This document shows positions 8,901 to 17,338 of a stretch of 50,918 nucleotides of DNA, in pieces. Position 1 is the first letter of the stretch; each line of letters starts with the position of its first letter. Made by a program: the position numbers and the translations under genes. The notes below the pieces were generated by a model, which was not told the origin of the DNA, did not search any database, and worked only from the letters and a program-made list of their open reading frames with translations. Source of the stretch: Nitrospira sp. (GTDB lineage Bacteria; Nitrospirota; Nitrospiria; Nitrospirales; Nitrospiraceae); contig SWDO01000018.1 in the NCBI GenBank assembly GCA_005116895.1, positions 12,892 to 63,809 on the forward strand, given 5' to 3'.

Positions 8901-11900
8901 TGGAGTTGCACTCGCGCTTGGGTCCAGGCCAGCGACAGGGCACGCTCAAAGACTCTCGGGTCGCTGTACTTGTCGGCCAACTCCAACACGTCATCGCGGG
9001 TAGAGCCGACAATGGTTGAAAACACCAGGCGTACGGTCCCGCCTGCAGGCACCCGCACCGTACGGCGCAAGCTCATCACCGGGTCAAGCACAGATCCGAC
9101 GGTATTCGAAAGCGTCCGCCCATCGATCATCGAGACCGCCGTGCGGACATGGTGCCCTCGTCCAAGAAACCGCGCGCGATCCGTTTCATATTGCAGGGCG
9201 CCTACGGTATCGCCTTCGACCACCACCACCTGGGCCACCCACACCGTCGCTTCTTCATCCGACCGCCTGCGACGCGTCGCGAGTACCGCACCGACCTCCG
9301 GCACGAATTCGGTTTGCACGAACAGATTGGCAAAGGCCGGATGGGCCACATCGGCGGCTTGTGGAGCCAGGGACAGCTCCGCATAGGAGGTCACTTGTAG
9401 ATCGCATGCGCGCGGGCCCATGTTGGTGACCGAGATACGCCGCACTTCGGCGTCGTCCTCGGACGACACCACAAGCTCGAGCGTCGTGTTCCAGTCACCG
9501 TCCCGTCTGGTAATTTCGGCCCGTTCTTCGGTAAACGACACTTCATAGTCGTCGGCCTCGACGCCACTGGGCTGATACCCGGCCGACCAGACCGACCCCG
9601 TCTGCATGTCGCGCAGAAACAGATAAGACCCCCAGCAGTCCCGCGTCGCATCCTCGCGCCAGCGTGTCACCGCAATATCTCGCCACCGGCTGTACCCCGA
9701 GCCTGCCGTGGTCAGCATGACCGCATACTGCCCATTGGACAGCAGATGCGTCCGTGGAGTTGCCTCATGGGGGGCGGTAAATCGCCGCACGACCGGCGGG
9801 ATGAGGTCGCGAACTTGCGCCGCGGCCACGACTTCTTCCGCGCGCGGGCGTGTCACCGGCACGTCGCGCGGAGTCCGTTCTTGGAGCAGCAGTTCCGTCG
9901 CTCGAACGATCGGCTCGGCATGAAAACGGTTCCGCATCAGTCCGTTGTTTAAGACATTCGCGATCGAGACCAACGACATGCCCTGATGGTGCGACATATA
10001 CGCCCGCACGATGGCCACGTCTTTTCCTTCCGGCACCCGCGTCCCCGTGTAATCCAGCGCTTCATAGAATCCGTAGGTTCCTCTCCCTCCGACCTCGGCG
10101 AGGCGCCCGAAGCCTTGCGTGGCTTCCATAGGACTGATCATCGCCGCGAGGGCAGTGGCATAGGGCGCGACGACCACATCCTCACTGAGGCCTCGCTTGA
10201 GCCCCAGGCCCGGCACACCAAAACTGGAATACTGGTACGTCAAGTCGAGATCGCGCGCATTATAGGCCGACTCTGACACCCCCCAGGGCACGCCTCGCTC
10301 TCTCCCATATTGAATCTGCCGACGGACGATCAGCTCATACGTCCGGGACAGCAAGCTGCCTGCCGGGAAACGCATCACCAACGCCGGCATGAGGTATTCA
10401 AAGATGGAGCCCGACCAGGACACAAGCGCCGAACCGTCTCCCACAGGTGTCAGGGCGCGGCCCAGGTGAAACCAATGCGCGGAAGGCACATCGCCCTTGG
10501 CGATGGCGATAAAGCTCGCCAGCCTGGCTTCCGACGCCAGCAAGTCGTAGCAGCTGGGGTCCAGGCTGTTCTCCGGCATGCGATAGCCGATGGACAACAG
10601 CTTGCGGGTCGGATCGAAAAGAAATGTGAAATCCATAGCGTGAACCATGTGCTCCGCATGCTGCGCGATCGTCGCCAGACGGCGGACCAAGCCCGTGATG
10701 TCAGCACCCGCTTGCCGGATGGCATCAGCCAAAAGGGTGATCCTTGCCAAGGTGGCCCGATCCTGTGAGGGACGACTGAGCAAGCCCTCCCGTAAGTGCT
10801 CGAGCGCACGAAGCGCATCCGCAAACCGCTCAGGGGCAGCCGCCAGCGTGGGAACGGGTTGGAAGAATGGCGCAATCACCACCCACTCCGGCGATGGACC
10901 CGACGGATGGTCGAACAGAGCCGCCCGGTCTTTCGCACTGAAGCGCACCCAGGGAAGCAACAACTCCGCGTCACGGAGATGGCTTTCCACGCAGGCCCGA
11001 ACCGCATCAGCCCACGTACGCAATTCCCCATCGTGCTCATCACCGCGCTCCTGCCCCAGTGCCTGAGCTATATCCGCAACGGTATGAGACAAGGCCGTGA
11101 GCCGGCCGAACCTGGCGGTCCAGTCGGTGGGGTCGACCGGTCTCGACAAGAGCGCCATGGCCAGCGCATCGACGGCTTGCCTCAGCTGCTTCCTGGTCAC
11201 CGTGTGGGTCGGTCGCTGATCCGGAATCTCCTCCAGCGCATCGCGTAACAATTGGATGGCATCATCGATCCCGGCAAACAAATTCTCGTTGATGGAAGAT
11301 TGCTGAATCAGCTCGCGGCATCCATTCCCCACGACCAACAAATGTCCCGCGAGGTTTCCACTATCGACGGTAGACACATACTTCGGATCCAGCGGATGAA
11401 GGGTACGTGTGTCGTACCAATTGTAGAAATGCCCACGAAACAGCTCGAGACGGTTCATAGTCGACAGCGTGGCTGCCAGTCGTTCGGTGGCGTCGAGGGT
11501 CCCCAGCCATCCGAGGTCACGGGCAACCAGGGTTGAGAGCAAATAGAGTCCGATGTTGGTCGGCGACGTGCGATGGGCGACTATGGGCTTCGGATCTTCT
11601 TGAAAGTTATCAGGCGGCAGCGCATGGTCCTCGGGCGACACGAACGTTTCAAAGAACCGCCAGGTCCGGCGCGCAATTAATCGGAGCGCCCGCGCATCGG
11701 CCGGAGAAATCGGCTCGGCCCCCAGGAGTCGAGGCGGCAGACTGACCCACCGGGCCACGGCAGGAGCCGACATCCAGAGCAGCACGAACGGAGCGGCGGC
11801 GGCCCAGGACTCATCACGCCCAAACAGGGCCACCCCACCAGCTGCCACGAGGGCGAGTATCACACCGCCGGCCATGCGACGATACATCCCCGTCAAGTTG

Positions 11901-14719
11901 CATGTGTAGGCATCCTCGGCTTGAGCCGCAGTCACCCACTCCAACATCCGTTTGTGCGTGAAGGCGAGCCGACCGAGGGTACGAAGAATGGCATCCGCCA
12001 TCAGCCATGCCTGATGCGCGAGGAAGGTGACGGTCAACGCGATCTGCCTCGCGGCCAATTTGAGGTCGGTGCCTGCTCCACGAAAATGGGTACGCAAGGC
12101 AACCCCGGATCGGCGCGGGTAGAGCCCTAGTACGAAGGACAACAGCGAGGGAATCGCGATGGTGGTCAGAATGAATCCGGACCAGACCCAGCCAGATGGT
12201 TCCGGCAGCAGCCATCCGACGATCAAGGTCAGAATCGCCGCAGGAGCCGACAGGGTACGGCGGAGATTGTCGAGGATCTTCCAACGGCCGATGGCGGGAA
12301 TCACCACCACACGATGCGGCTCAGACCCAGTATGCCCTCGTCCGAACAACCAGGGCAACAGCTGCCAATCGCCGCGCGCCCATCGATGCTGCCTGGCTGC
12401 CGCCGCCTCATAGTGGGCAGGAAACGCTTCGAACAGTTCGATGTCGGTCGCCAGCGCTGCACGTGCGAACAATCCTTCAAAAAGATCGTGACTCAGCATC
12501 GCATTGTCCGGCACCTTGTCTGCCAGCGCCGCCTCGAACGCATCGATCTCGTAAATGCCTTTGCCTGTGTAGGACCCTTCCCGAAATAAATCCTGGTACA
12601 CATCAGACACGGCCGATGCATAGGGATCGATCCCGCTGGGCCCGGAAAACGTCTGTTGAAAATACGAGCCCTCACCGCTGCCCGGAAGCGACGGGGTGAT
12701 CCTCGGCTGTACGACCCCATACCCTTCAACCACACGCCCGGAGCGCGGATCGAATCGAGGCCGGTTCAGAGGGTGAGCCATGGTGCCGATCAACCGGCGT
12801 GCCGCTCCACGCGGTAACCGCGTGTCCGCATCCAATGTGATGACAAACCGGACCGACGGAATCGCCTCAGGGAGCTGCCCGCCGACAGACATGAACGTCG
12901 TGCTCGTCGAGCCGCGCAACCATTGATTCAACTCATGCAGTTTGCCTCGTTTCCGTTCCCACCCCATCCACACCTGCTCGGATTCGTTCCAGATACGCCG
13001 GCGATGCAATAGCACAAACCGCGGACCGCTCCCCGCCGCTGGACCGTACCGCTTGTTCAGCTGCGCAATCCCCTCCACCGCGCTGTCCAGTAGTTCGACG
13101 TCACCTGGATTACATTCCTTTGAGGCATCCCTCCAGTCGGAGAGCAAGGCAAACCGCAGGTCATCATCCGCATTCGCGAGATAGTGCACTTCCAATCGCT
13201 CAACCAGCTCATCGATGCCCTGCCGGGTCGCCAGCAACGTGGGGACCACCACGATCGTCCGAAACTCTTTGGGAATGCCGTTTCTCAATGCCATGCGGGG
13301 CAATGACCGCGGCCCGAGGATGGCCATCACCATCCGATTGATGAGCGCCATAGCGAGATCTGAAGCCGGCACGAGCGCAATGAGACCGAGACAGGCCAGG
13401 CCTGCAACAGTCACCCCGGTGGCGCCCGCATGCCATAGTGGGAAGGCCAGGACTATGGTGGTCAACACTGCGAGCGAACCCAGGTAGCCCAGAGCCGGAA
13501 CCCGGACGCACCAGCGCAGAATCAGGTGTTTCCAGGACGCCCTGTAGCCGAGTTCGCGTTCAAATGCCCGGCGGCCCTGAGAGATCAGGTAATAGCCGGG
13601 GTCTGTGTGCCGGTCCCGTTCCGGCTGCTCACTCGCATCCGACTCAATCCCAGCCAGCCTGGCACGGTCCACGACCCGTGTGGTCACGTCGAGTTCCGAC
13701 AACCCCGTACCGCGGGAAAGATCCTCGATCGCATGGCGATAGGTATCCCGCGTGACGAAATCCATCTCGGCATAGCGAGAGTCGCCTCGCAGAATCTGAT
13801 CGACCGAACTGACGCTCTCAAAAAAGTCCGCCCAATCAAACGCGGACGTCAACCGCATGCTCGTAATGATATTGCGAACCGTGACGCTCGTGGCCGCCTG
13901 TTGCTGATGCTCCGCATGCACCATGTCGTCGGTGGTTGTGCCCTGCCCGGCCAAACGTTCGTCGAGCCATCGCAGTACGGGACGCACCTTCGGGTCCAGG
14001 TCACGGAGTCGCTGAACAAGCTGCACGGCAAACGCAGTGGCCAATGGTCTGCGCTCAAAATGGCGGAGAACAGTGGCAGGAGGCTCGGAGGCTAACACCC
14101 CGGTCCCCAACAAGCTATCCGCCAGTTCGTCGGCTTCCAGCCTGTCAGCGCGGCTCTGAACGATCCGCTCGATCAACCGGCGAAGGTTCTCCACCAGCAC
14201 GACACGCAGCGAGATCGCCACTGCCCACAACTCACCGATTGTCAGCGGTTGCACGCATTGATACGCCGACACAAAGCGCCGGAGCATGTCGGGATCAAAA
14301 CGACTGTCGGTGTGAGCCACGAACGCCCAGGCCACTCCAATGACCCGTGGGTAATGCTTCAAGTGGCCCGACGCAAGCTTGGGTAATTGTCGGTAATACC
14401 CAGGAGGCAAATCGTCGATGATCTCGCGAAGCTGTTCGTCGATGATATGGAAATTATCGACGAACCATTCGGCCGCTGGAGTAATCGTTTTCTCATCGCG
14501 AATCGTACGAGCGATCGCCTGATACGACGCCACCAAGACCCGTCCATTCTCACGGACCCGTGGCGTGAGCAATCGCCCCACCCGTGCGTCATCGGTGACG
14601 ATCTGTGCCGCTGCAAGACTTGCCGCATGCTGTTCGAGCCGTTCGACGCCGAAGAGCTCGGCGCGAATCGGTTCTTCTAGTTCGGCACACTTGCCAATAG
14701 CTGAAAACATGGTATCCAT
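5918..14719 (-). CDS. ndvB: Cyclic beta-1,2-glucan synthase (GT84-GH94 giant membrane enzyme)
   Basis: This 2933-residue protein has the domain plan of ChvB/NdvB/Cgs, the inner-membrane enzyme that makes and cyclises beta-1,2-glucan from UDP-glucose for the periplasm. In order come an N-terminal soluble region (about 1-400), hydrophobic segments near 410-470, the GT84 glycosyltransferase with DADTRLPRG near residue 627 and QHRWARGDWQ near 776, and further membrane segments to about 1000. Then follow a glycoamylase-like region (about 1050-1500), beta-rich regions, and the C-terminal GH94 phosphorylase-type domain with GTGDWNDGM near residue 2613, which in the family trims chain length. Length is close to the usual 2800-2900. 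Two starts are possible (14719 or 14710). It follows the mlaC-like gene by 65 nt. Confidence 0.93.
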   Translation of the reverse strand: MDTMFSAIGKCAELEEPIRAELFGVERLEQHAASLAAAQIVTDDARVGRLLTPRVRENGRVLVASYQAIARTIRDEKTITPAAEWFVDNFHIIDEQLREIIDDLPPGYYRQLPKLASGHLKHYPRVIGVAWAFVAHTDSRFDPDMLRRFVSAYQCVQPLTIGELWAVAISLRVVLVENLRRLIERIVQSRADRLEADELADSLLGTGVLASEPPATVLRHFERRPLATAFAVQLVQRLRDLDPKVRPVLRWLDERLAGQGTTTDDMVHAEHQQQAATSVTVRNIITSMRLTSAFDWADFFESVSSVDQILRGDSRYAEMDFVTRDTYRHAIEDLSRGTGLSELDVTTRVVDRARLAGIESDASEQPERDRHTDPGYYLISQGRRAFERELGYRASWKHLILRWCVRVPALGYLGSLAVLTTIVLAFPLWHAGATGVTVAGLACLGLIALVPASDLAMALINRMVMAILGPRSLPRMALRNGIPKEFRTIVVVPTLLATRQGIDELVERLEVHYLANADDDLRFALLSDWRDASKECNPGDVELLDSAVEGIAQLNKRYGPAAGSGPRFVLLHRRRIWNESEQVWMGWERKRGKLHELNQWLRGSTSTTFMSVGGQLPEAIPSVRFVITLDADTRLPRGAARRLIGTMAHPLNRPRFDPRSGRVVEGYGVVQPRITPSLPGSGEGSYFQQTFSGPSGIDPYASAVSDVYQDLFREGSYTGKGIYEIDAFEAALADKVPDNAMLSHDLFEGLFARAALATDIELFEAFPAHYEAAAARQHRWARGDWQLLPWLFGRGHTGSEPHRVVVIPAIGRWKILDNLRRTLSAPAAILTLIVGWLLPEPSGWVWSGFILTTIAIPSLLSFVLGLYPRRSGVALRTHFRGAGTDLKLAARQIALTVTFLAHQAWLMADAILRTLGRLAFTHKRMLEWVTAAQAEDAYTCNLTGMYRRMAGGVILALVAAGGVALFGRDESWAAAAPFVLLWMSAPAVARWVSLPPRLLGAEPISPADARALRLIARRTWRFFETFVSPEDHALPPDNFQEDPKPIVAHRTSPTNIGLYLLSTLVARDLGWLGTLDATERLAATLSTMNRLELFRGHFYNWYDTRTLHPLDPKYVSTVDSGNLAGHLLVVGNGCRELIQQSSINENLFAGIDDAIQLLRDALEEIPDQRPTHTVTRKQLRQAVDALAMALLSRPVDPTDWTARFGRLTALSHTVADIAQALGQERGDEHDGELRTWADAVRACVESHLRDAELLLPWVRFSAKDRAALFDHPSGPSPEWVVIAPFFQPVPTLAAAPERFADALRALEHLREGLLSRPSQDRATLARITLLADAIRQAGADITGLVRRLATIAQHAEHMVHAMDFTFLFDPTRKLLSIGYRMPENSLDPSCYDLLASEARLASFIAIAKGDVPSAHWFHLGRALTPVGDGSALVSWSGSIFEYLMPALVMRFPAGSLLSRTYELIVRRQIQYGRERGVPWGVSESAYNARDLDLTYQYSSFGVPGLGLKRGLSEDVVVAPYATALAAMISPMEATQGFGRLAEVGGRGTYGFYEALDYTGTRVPEGKDVAIVRAYMSHHQGMSLVSIANVLNNGLMRNRFHAEPIVRATELLLQERTPRDVPVTRPRAEEVVAAAQVRDLIPPVVRRFTAPHEATPRTHLLSNGQYAVMLTTAGSGYSRWRDIAVTRWREDATRDCWGSYLFLRDMQTGSVWSAGYQPSGVEADDYEVSFTEERAEITRRDGDWNTTLELVVSSEDDAEVRRISVTNMGPRACDLQVTSYAELSLAPQAADVAHPAFANLFVQTEFVPEVGAVLATRRRRSDEEATVWVAQVVVVEGDTVGALQYETDRARFLGRGHHVRTAVSMIDGRTLSNTVGSVLDPVMSLRRTVRVPAGGTVRLVFSTIVGSTRDDVLELADKYSDPRVFERALSLAWTQARVQLHHLGIETDEAQLFQQLANAVLYSDVSLRPSSDVLSRSTVDRAALWAHGISGDLPIVLACIDNADDVDMVRQLLRAHEYWRMKQLSTDVIILNEKASSYEQGLQGSLEGLVRGSRLRLCPDAGGARGSIYLLRTDLLSAQDRMLLQQVARVVLLSRRGTLAEQVSRLPRRSRAASTIPSSPRAGKRLDVPVPERELEFFNGLGGFADDGREYVTILSEGLRTPRPWVNVIANPSFGFLVSESGSGFTWSLNSHENQLTPWSNDPVSDPPGEALYLRDDDSGEVWSVTALPIRDDPAPYVACHGQGYSRFHHGSHGVLAELLQFVPPEDPIKISRLTLQNMSGRSRRLSVTAYVEWVLGSSRSESAPYILTEIDPGTGALFARSMLGGEFAGRIAFTDLAGTHTSWTGDRTEFLGRHGTFDRPLALHAGGELSRKVGAGLDPCGALQLSIELEAGERAEIVWFLGQTADSEQARLLLDRYRRADVNVLLREVISRWDDLLGVVQVHTPERATDIFLNRWVLYQTLVCRVWARAGFYQLSGAYGFRDQLQDVMALSVAAPDVTREHLLRAAARQFVEGDVQHWWHPPSGRGVRTRISDDLLWLPYAVIQFLEVTGDMTVLDEMVSFLEGPVLAEGQHESYFEPRVSQTSATLFEHCARALDRSLVVGSHGLPLMGTGDWNDGMSRVGQQGRGESVWLGWFLHTVLWEFAKVAAQRGERARAETWRLHVSALKAAIERDGWDGEWYRRAYFDDGTPLGSAADPECRIDSIAQSWGVISGAADPDRGARAMAAVERHLVSRRDGLIRLLTPPFDQMPRDPGYIKGYVPGVRENGGQYTHAAVWTVLAFAALGEGDKAGELFRLLNPVHRVSSRASVQRYKVEPYVVAGDVYGEPPHVGRGGWTWYSGAAGWLYRAGMEWMLGFRVRGATLSIDPCVPRHWPGYSIRFRYHSAVYAIAVENPHHVSRGVALTELDGTPLNTRDHIPLVKEGEHHIRVVLG

Positions 14720-14784
14720 GGGCTTTCCAATGCGACATTCCGGTTCACCACCAACATGCCCACTCGCTGCCTTTGCGCGCAGAA

Positions 14785-15465
14785 CTATGGAACCGTCGTC
14801 GTTTCAAACGCTTTTACCACGAGGGTCTTCTCTTTCATCTTGGTTACCAAACCTGTGTAGGAATGGCTGCGAATAATGCTGGCGAACTGTGCGTGGTAAT
14901 TACTCACGATGCCTGCGCCGTCGATGACCACATCGTACACATGCCAATGGCCCAACACGTCCGCCAGCCGGAAGTCGAGACTAGTCTCCGTCTTAGGACC
15001 CGACAGCTTCGCCTTCACCTCGGCAAAGTGCTCTCCCCGCTGTTCAGACAGGTAGAGCGCCTGCTCATCGGCATAGTGATCAATTCGACAGGCAAACGTG
15101 TCTCGGAGTAATTGAACAAAGAGGGCAACAAATTCCTGCCGCTCGGTGTCCGTCAGTTCTAGCCACGGCCGGCCCAGGGCCCGTATGGCCATATCTTCAT
15201 AGCTGACGCCCTCCCTGATGACGTGTTCAATCTTCTGCCGTCGTTCCACCGAGCGGCCCGGTTGGTTCAACTCTTCACTGTTGAGAATATGGATCACCTC
15301 ATCGATCGTGCTTTTCACTGATTCTGTGGCGGTCTGCTCAGCTGAAACCACAGGAGTCCCGATCAGCAGCACAACCATGCTCGCCATCACCCCCCAGATC
15401 ATGCCGAGACCCTTTCGGGAACAATTGAATGCCTTACCAGCGGCACGGTTGGATATCTGACTCAT
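14785..15465 (-). CDS. mlaC: MlaC/Ttg2D-family periplasmic phospholipid-binding protein
   Basis: The 226-residue protein has a signal peptide (hydrophobic core MASMVVLLIGTPVVSA) and then the MlaC fold signature: IDEVIHIL near the N-terminus, EDMAIRALGRPWLELT and FVALFVQLLRDTF. In the family it shuttles phospholipid between the outer-membrane MlaA complex and the inner-membrane MlaFEDB transporter. No other mla gene lies here, so its partner transporter must be elsewhere or this copy serves another role. The frame stays open another 75 codons upstream. I chose the ATG at 15465 because the signal peptide follows it and a GGGGGA lies about 10 nt before it. It is followed by the glucan synthase gene, probably in one transcript. 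Confidence 0.8.
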   Translation of the reverse strand: MSQISNRAAGKAFNCSRKGLGMIWGVMASMVVLLIGTPVVSAEQTATESVKSTIDEVIHILNSEELNQPGRSVERRQKIEHVIREGVSYEDMAIRALGRPWLELTDTERQEFVALFVQLLRDTFACRIDHYADEQALYLSEQRGEHFAEVKAKLSGPKTETSLDFRLADVLGHWHVYDVVIDGAGIVSNYHAQFASIIRSHSYTGLVTKMKEKTLVVKAFETTTVP

Positions 15466-15725
15466 TAAGTGAGTTCCCCCAAGTGTTCGCGTCATGCGAC
15501 TCAGAATTTTGGCTTCATGTCTTTCAACGAATCGCCACCTTTTTTCAGGAGGTCTGATCCAGAAGTATCCACACGCTTGTAGGGACAGACTGCTCAGTTG
15601 CTCTTTGACCTGTTTCACCGTCCCCATATTCTTTTGAAGAACATCGACATTCTTCTGCATGTCCACTAACGCACTGCCAAGCTGGCTCATGGACGTCGAA
15701 AGCCCAAAGAGTCCTTGGGCCGCAG

Positions 15726-15833
15726 CTATAGTGCAGGGGAGGTGTCTCCCCTGCAGACCAGAGTCTTGAGCTGGTCGAATGTCCCTGAATTAATGTCGAC
15801 CACGGTCCCAGCTCCATCTTTGGAAGAGGCCAT
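15726..15833 (-). pseudogene. Possible helix-hairpin-helix (ComEA-like) remnant
   Basis: A 35-codon frame reads VVDINSGTFDQLKTL, which resembles the first helix of ComEA-type HhH proteins (normally followed by a GIGD-type hairpin). It then loses the pattern and stops. The stop lies beside a perfect 10-bp inverted repeat at 15732-15755. The frame downstream (15466-15690) is open and coiled-coil-like but runs into mlaC without a clear start, and I see no functional gene there. The family match is short and could be chance. Confidence 0.35.
15732..15755. repeat. Perfect 10-bp inverted repeat, 4-nt loop
   Basis: TGCAGGGGAG and CTCCCCTGCA flank the tetraloop GTGT. It is a stable hairpin in either strand, but no T-run follows on either side, so it is not a textbook intrinsic terminator. 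It lies within the 15466-15987 gap between mlaC and the DUF3309 gene. Confidence 0.6.
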
Positions 15834-15987
15834 ATGCAGGAAGCTGAGAGCAGCAGGAATGCTCTCAGGCCTGTTCACATCTGCAAGCACCCCCGTTCAA
15901 ACGGGATGACGCCCTGAGGGAACGCGTCACCGATACACAAGCAGATTCGCCTGCGGAGGCGCACTCAGCTACGAGCGCTCATACCAA

Positions 15988-16164
15988 CTACGGCTTTACA
16001 GTTGCAGCTCGATCCGGCCGACCCATCAGAGTCAGAAGAGTGTGAGCCACGAGGAGGAAACCCAGCCCGCCGCTGGGGATATATCCCCAGGTTCCGCTGT
16101 ACGGCCAGATCGGAAGTACGCCGACACACAACACACCCAATACGACAATAATAATAGTACTCAT
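15988..16164 (-). CDS. DUF3309 family small membrane protein
   Basis: The 58-residue product starts MSTIIIVVLGVLCVGVLP and continues WPYSGTWGYIPSGGLGFLL, the signature of the DUF3309 family: two hydrophobic segments around a WPYS--WGY-PSGG linker. An AAGGAG site lies before the ATG at 16164, and the longer upstream frame should be ignored. Function is unknown. In many bacteria such genes sit among stress-response genes, and here it lies next to decayed ferritin-like and Crp/Fnr genes. Confidence 0.8.
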   Translation of the reverse strand: MSTIIIVVLGVLCVGVLPIWPYSGTWGYIPSGGLGFLLVAHTLLTLMGRPDRAATVKP

Positions 16165-16415
16165 CTTGATTCTCCTTTTTGTTCGCACATTCACCACACA
16201 CTCGACCACTCTGTGGCCATACACGCCACAGTCACACCTTCTGCTTGCCGGACGGATGTCTGCTATCACGGAATGAGGGACGGCTGGGCACCTAAGCTCC
16301 AGCATAGCGAGAGGCCAGCTGATAATCTGGTCAAAACAGCTCAGACGAAGAAAGAGGGAGGACGATATACCGCAATCACCACCATGGAACTGGTCGTCGC
16401 ATCGTTCATGCAGTT

Positions 16416-16625
16416 CTAGTTGGCTTCCGTACAGGCCAATTCATCCCGCACCAGTCCCAAATGGGCCCTCTCTAGCCGAAGTCTCTGAATGTGCGCCTGG
16501 ATATCGGCCAACATACAATCGATTTCCCGCACCCTGCTCGTCAGACCGACCGGCCTGCGGGGAACGGGCTGACGCCTCTCCTCACTATTCATGACGCTGG
16601 TTGAAGTCTGGGACGCGCCTACCAT
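16416..16625 (-). CDS. Doubtful small helical protein
   Basis: A 69-residue frame (or 58 from the internal ATG at 16592) with a Leu/Arg-rich helix (DIQAHIQRLRLERAHLGL) near its C-terminus. It has no good ribosome binding site at either start, and its 5' part overlaps the decayed end of the ferritin-like remnant. It may be a chance frame. Confidence 0.25.
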   Translation of the reverse strand: MVGASQTSTSVMNSEERRQPVPRRPVGLTSRVREIDCMLADIQAHIQRLRLERAHLGLVRDELACTEAN

Positions 16626-16809
16626 TGACCCCAGCGGTCATGAAGTAGTGACGCTTGTAGCGGAGGATGCAGATCACTTCCGTAGCCAGCGCTTCGTTCA
16701 GTAATCTGACCACTGTCTCTGCGTTGGGCTTGCATCCCAAGGTCATGGCCCTATTCGATTTGCGTTTGGCAACAGACACCGACTGCATTGTGTTCACCCA
16801 TGGCAGCAT
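16585..16809 (-). pseudogene. Truncated ferritin-like (bacterioferritin/Dps-type) gene
   Basis: Codons about 27-60 read KPNAETVVRLLNEAL and LRYKRHYFMTAGV, which match the first helix of a ferritin-like protein family (LNEALATE--C-LRYKRHYFM), including the Glu that normally joins the iron site. The expected second helix with its EEQ-H iron ligands is missing. The frame changes character at residue 61 and stops at 75, where a full-length protein would need about 150-170 residues. Within it, the ATG at 16746 is the likely original start. This looks like a dead iron-storage gene. A VIT1/CCC1-like protein encoded at 20.4 kb is still intact. Confidence 0.6.
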
Positions 16810-17039
16810 TTATTGTTGTGTGTAGACGCACTCGGCCTATCTCTATCAAATCGGAGCCGGACCTCTGTGTCAGAATCATCCGTGGCCTCATCCATTTAGA
16901 GATGAGGATACCGAATCACTCGACTAACGTCTGTTCACAATTGCTCAATAGGGAACGATTGCACAATGGAGGCAAGGCCGAACGTAGTCAGGTAGAGCGT
17001 GACTGAATCAACAAAACAGAATCAGAGGGGAGACCCTAG

Positions 17040-17277
17040 TCGTGGAGCACGACATAGAGGAGAGAACTATGCACGTGCAATCCGCCGTTCCGGCGCGACC
17101 CGCCTTGTAATCAATGAACCCGAGCGTGCGGAGCTTGTTCACGACGAAACTGGTGAAAGAACGGATGGTACCGACCACCTCGGTCAACGTTCCTTCACTG
17201 ATCTTGGCAATGACCATCTCCGGCTCGCGCTCCGTCCCCAAATGGGCCAACAGCAGCAGCCGCGCCAGCAAAGCCGC
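17040..17277 (-). pseudogene. Crp/Fnr regulator remnant A (C-terminal HTH part)
   Basis: The DNA from 17040 to about 17275 is closely similar to the 3' end of the intact Crp/Fnr gene at 23581-24249, including a run of about 49 identical bases near the stop codon. It keeps the HTH-coding part (LLLLAHLGTE, AKISEGTLTEVVGT, KLRTLGFIDYKA). A one-base deletion (CCTTGTAA where the intact copy has CCTTTGTAA) shifts the last part of the frame. The cNMP-binding half is absent, replaced by the start of an acetate kinase gene. Confidence 0.75.
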
Positions 17278-17338
17278 CGAACTCGACGACCTTGAACTTC
17301 AAGGAGGACCTTCCACTATTGATCGCCAACACATTCAT
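17278..17338 (-). pseudogene. ackA: Acetate kinase 5' remnant fused to a Crp remnant
   Basis: The first 20 codons read [20 protein letters not shown], the conserved N-terminus of acetate kinase (normally NxGSSSLKF, which forms part of the phosphate-binding site). The ATG overlaps the stop of the P-type ATPase gene in an ATGA arrangement, so the original genes were translationally coupled. After codon 20 the sequence passes straight into the Crp/Fnr remnant in another frame, so the enzyme cannot be made. The substitution of Gly-Arg-Ser for Gly-Ser-Ser is also visible. Confidence 0.65.

Noticed and set aside
7085..14095. Several further plus-strand frames opposite the glucan synthase gene
   Set aside because: They are all antisense shadows of the 2933-residue protein and show no conserved motif.
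15466..15690. 75-codon upstream extension of the mlaC frame
   Set aside because: The signal peptide begins at 15465, and the extra part does not resemble any MlaC N-terminus.
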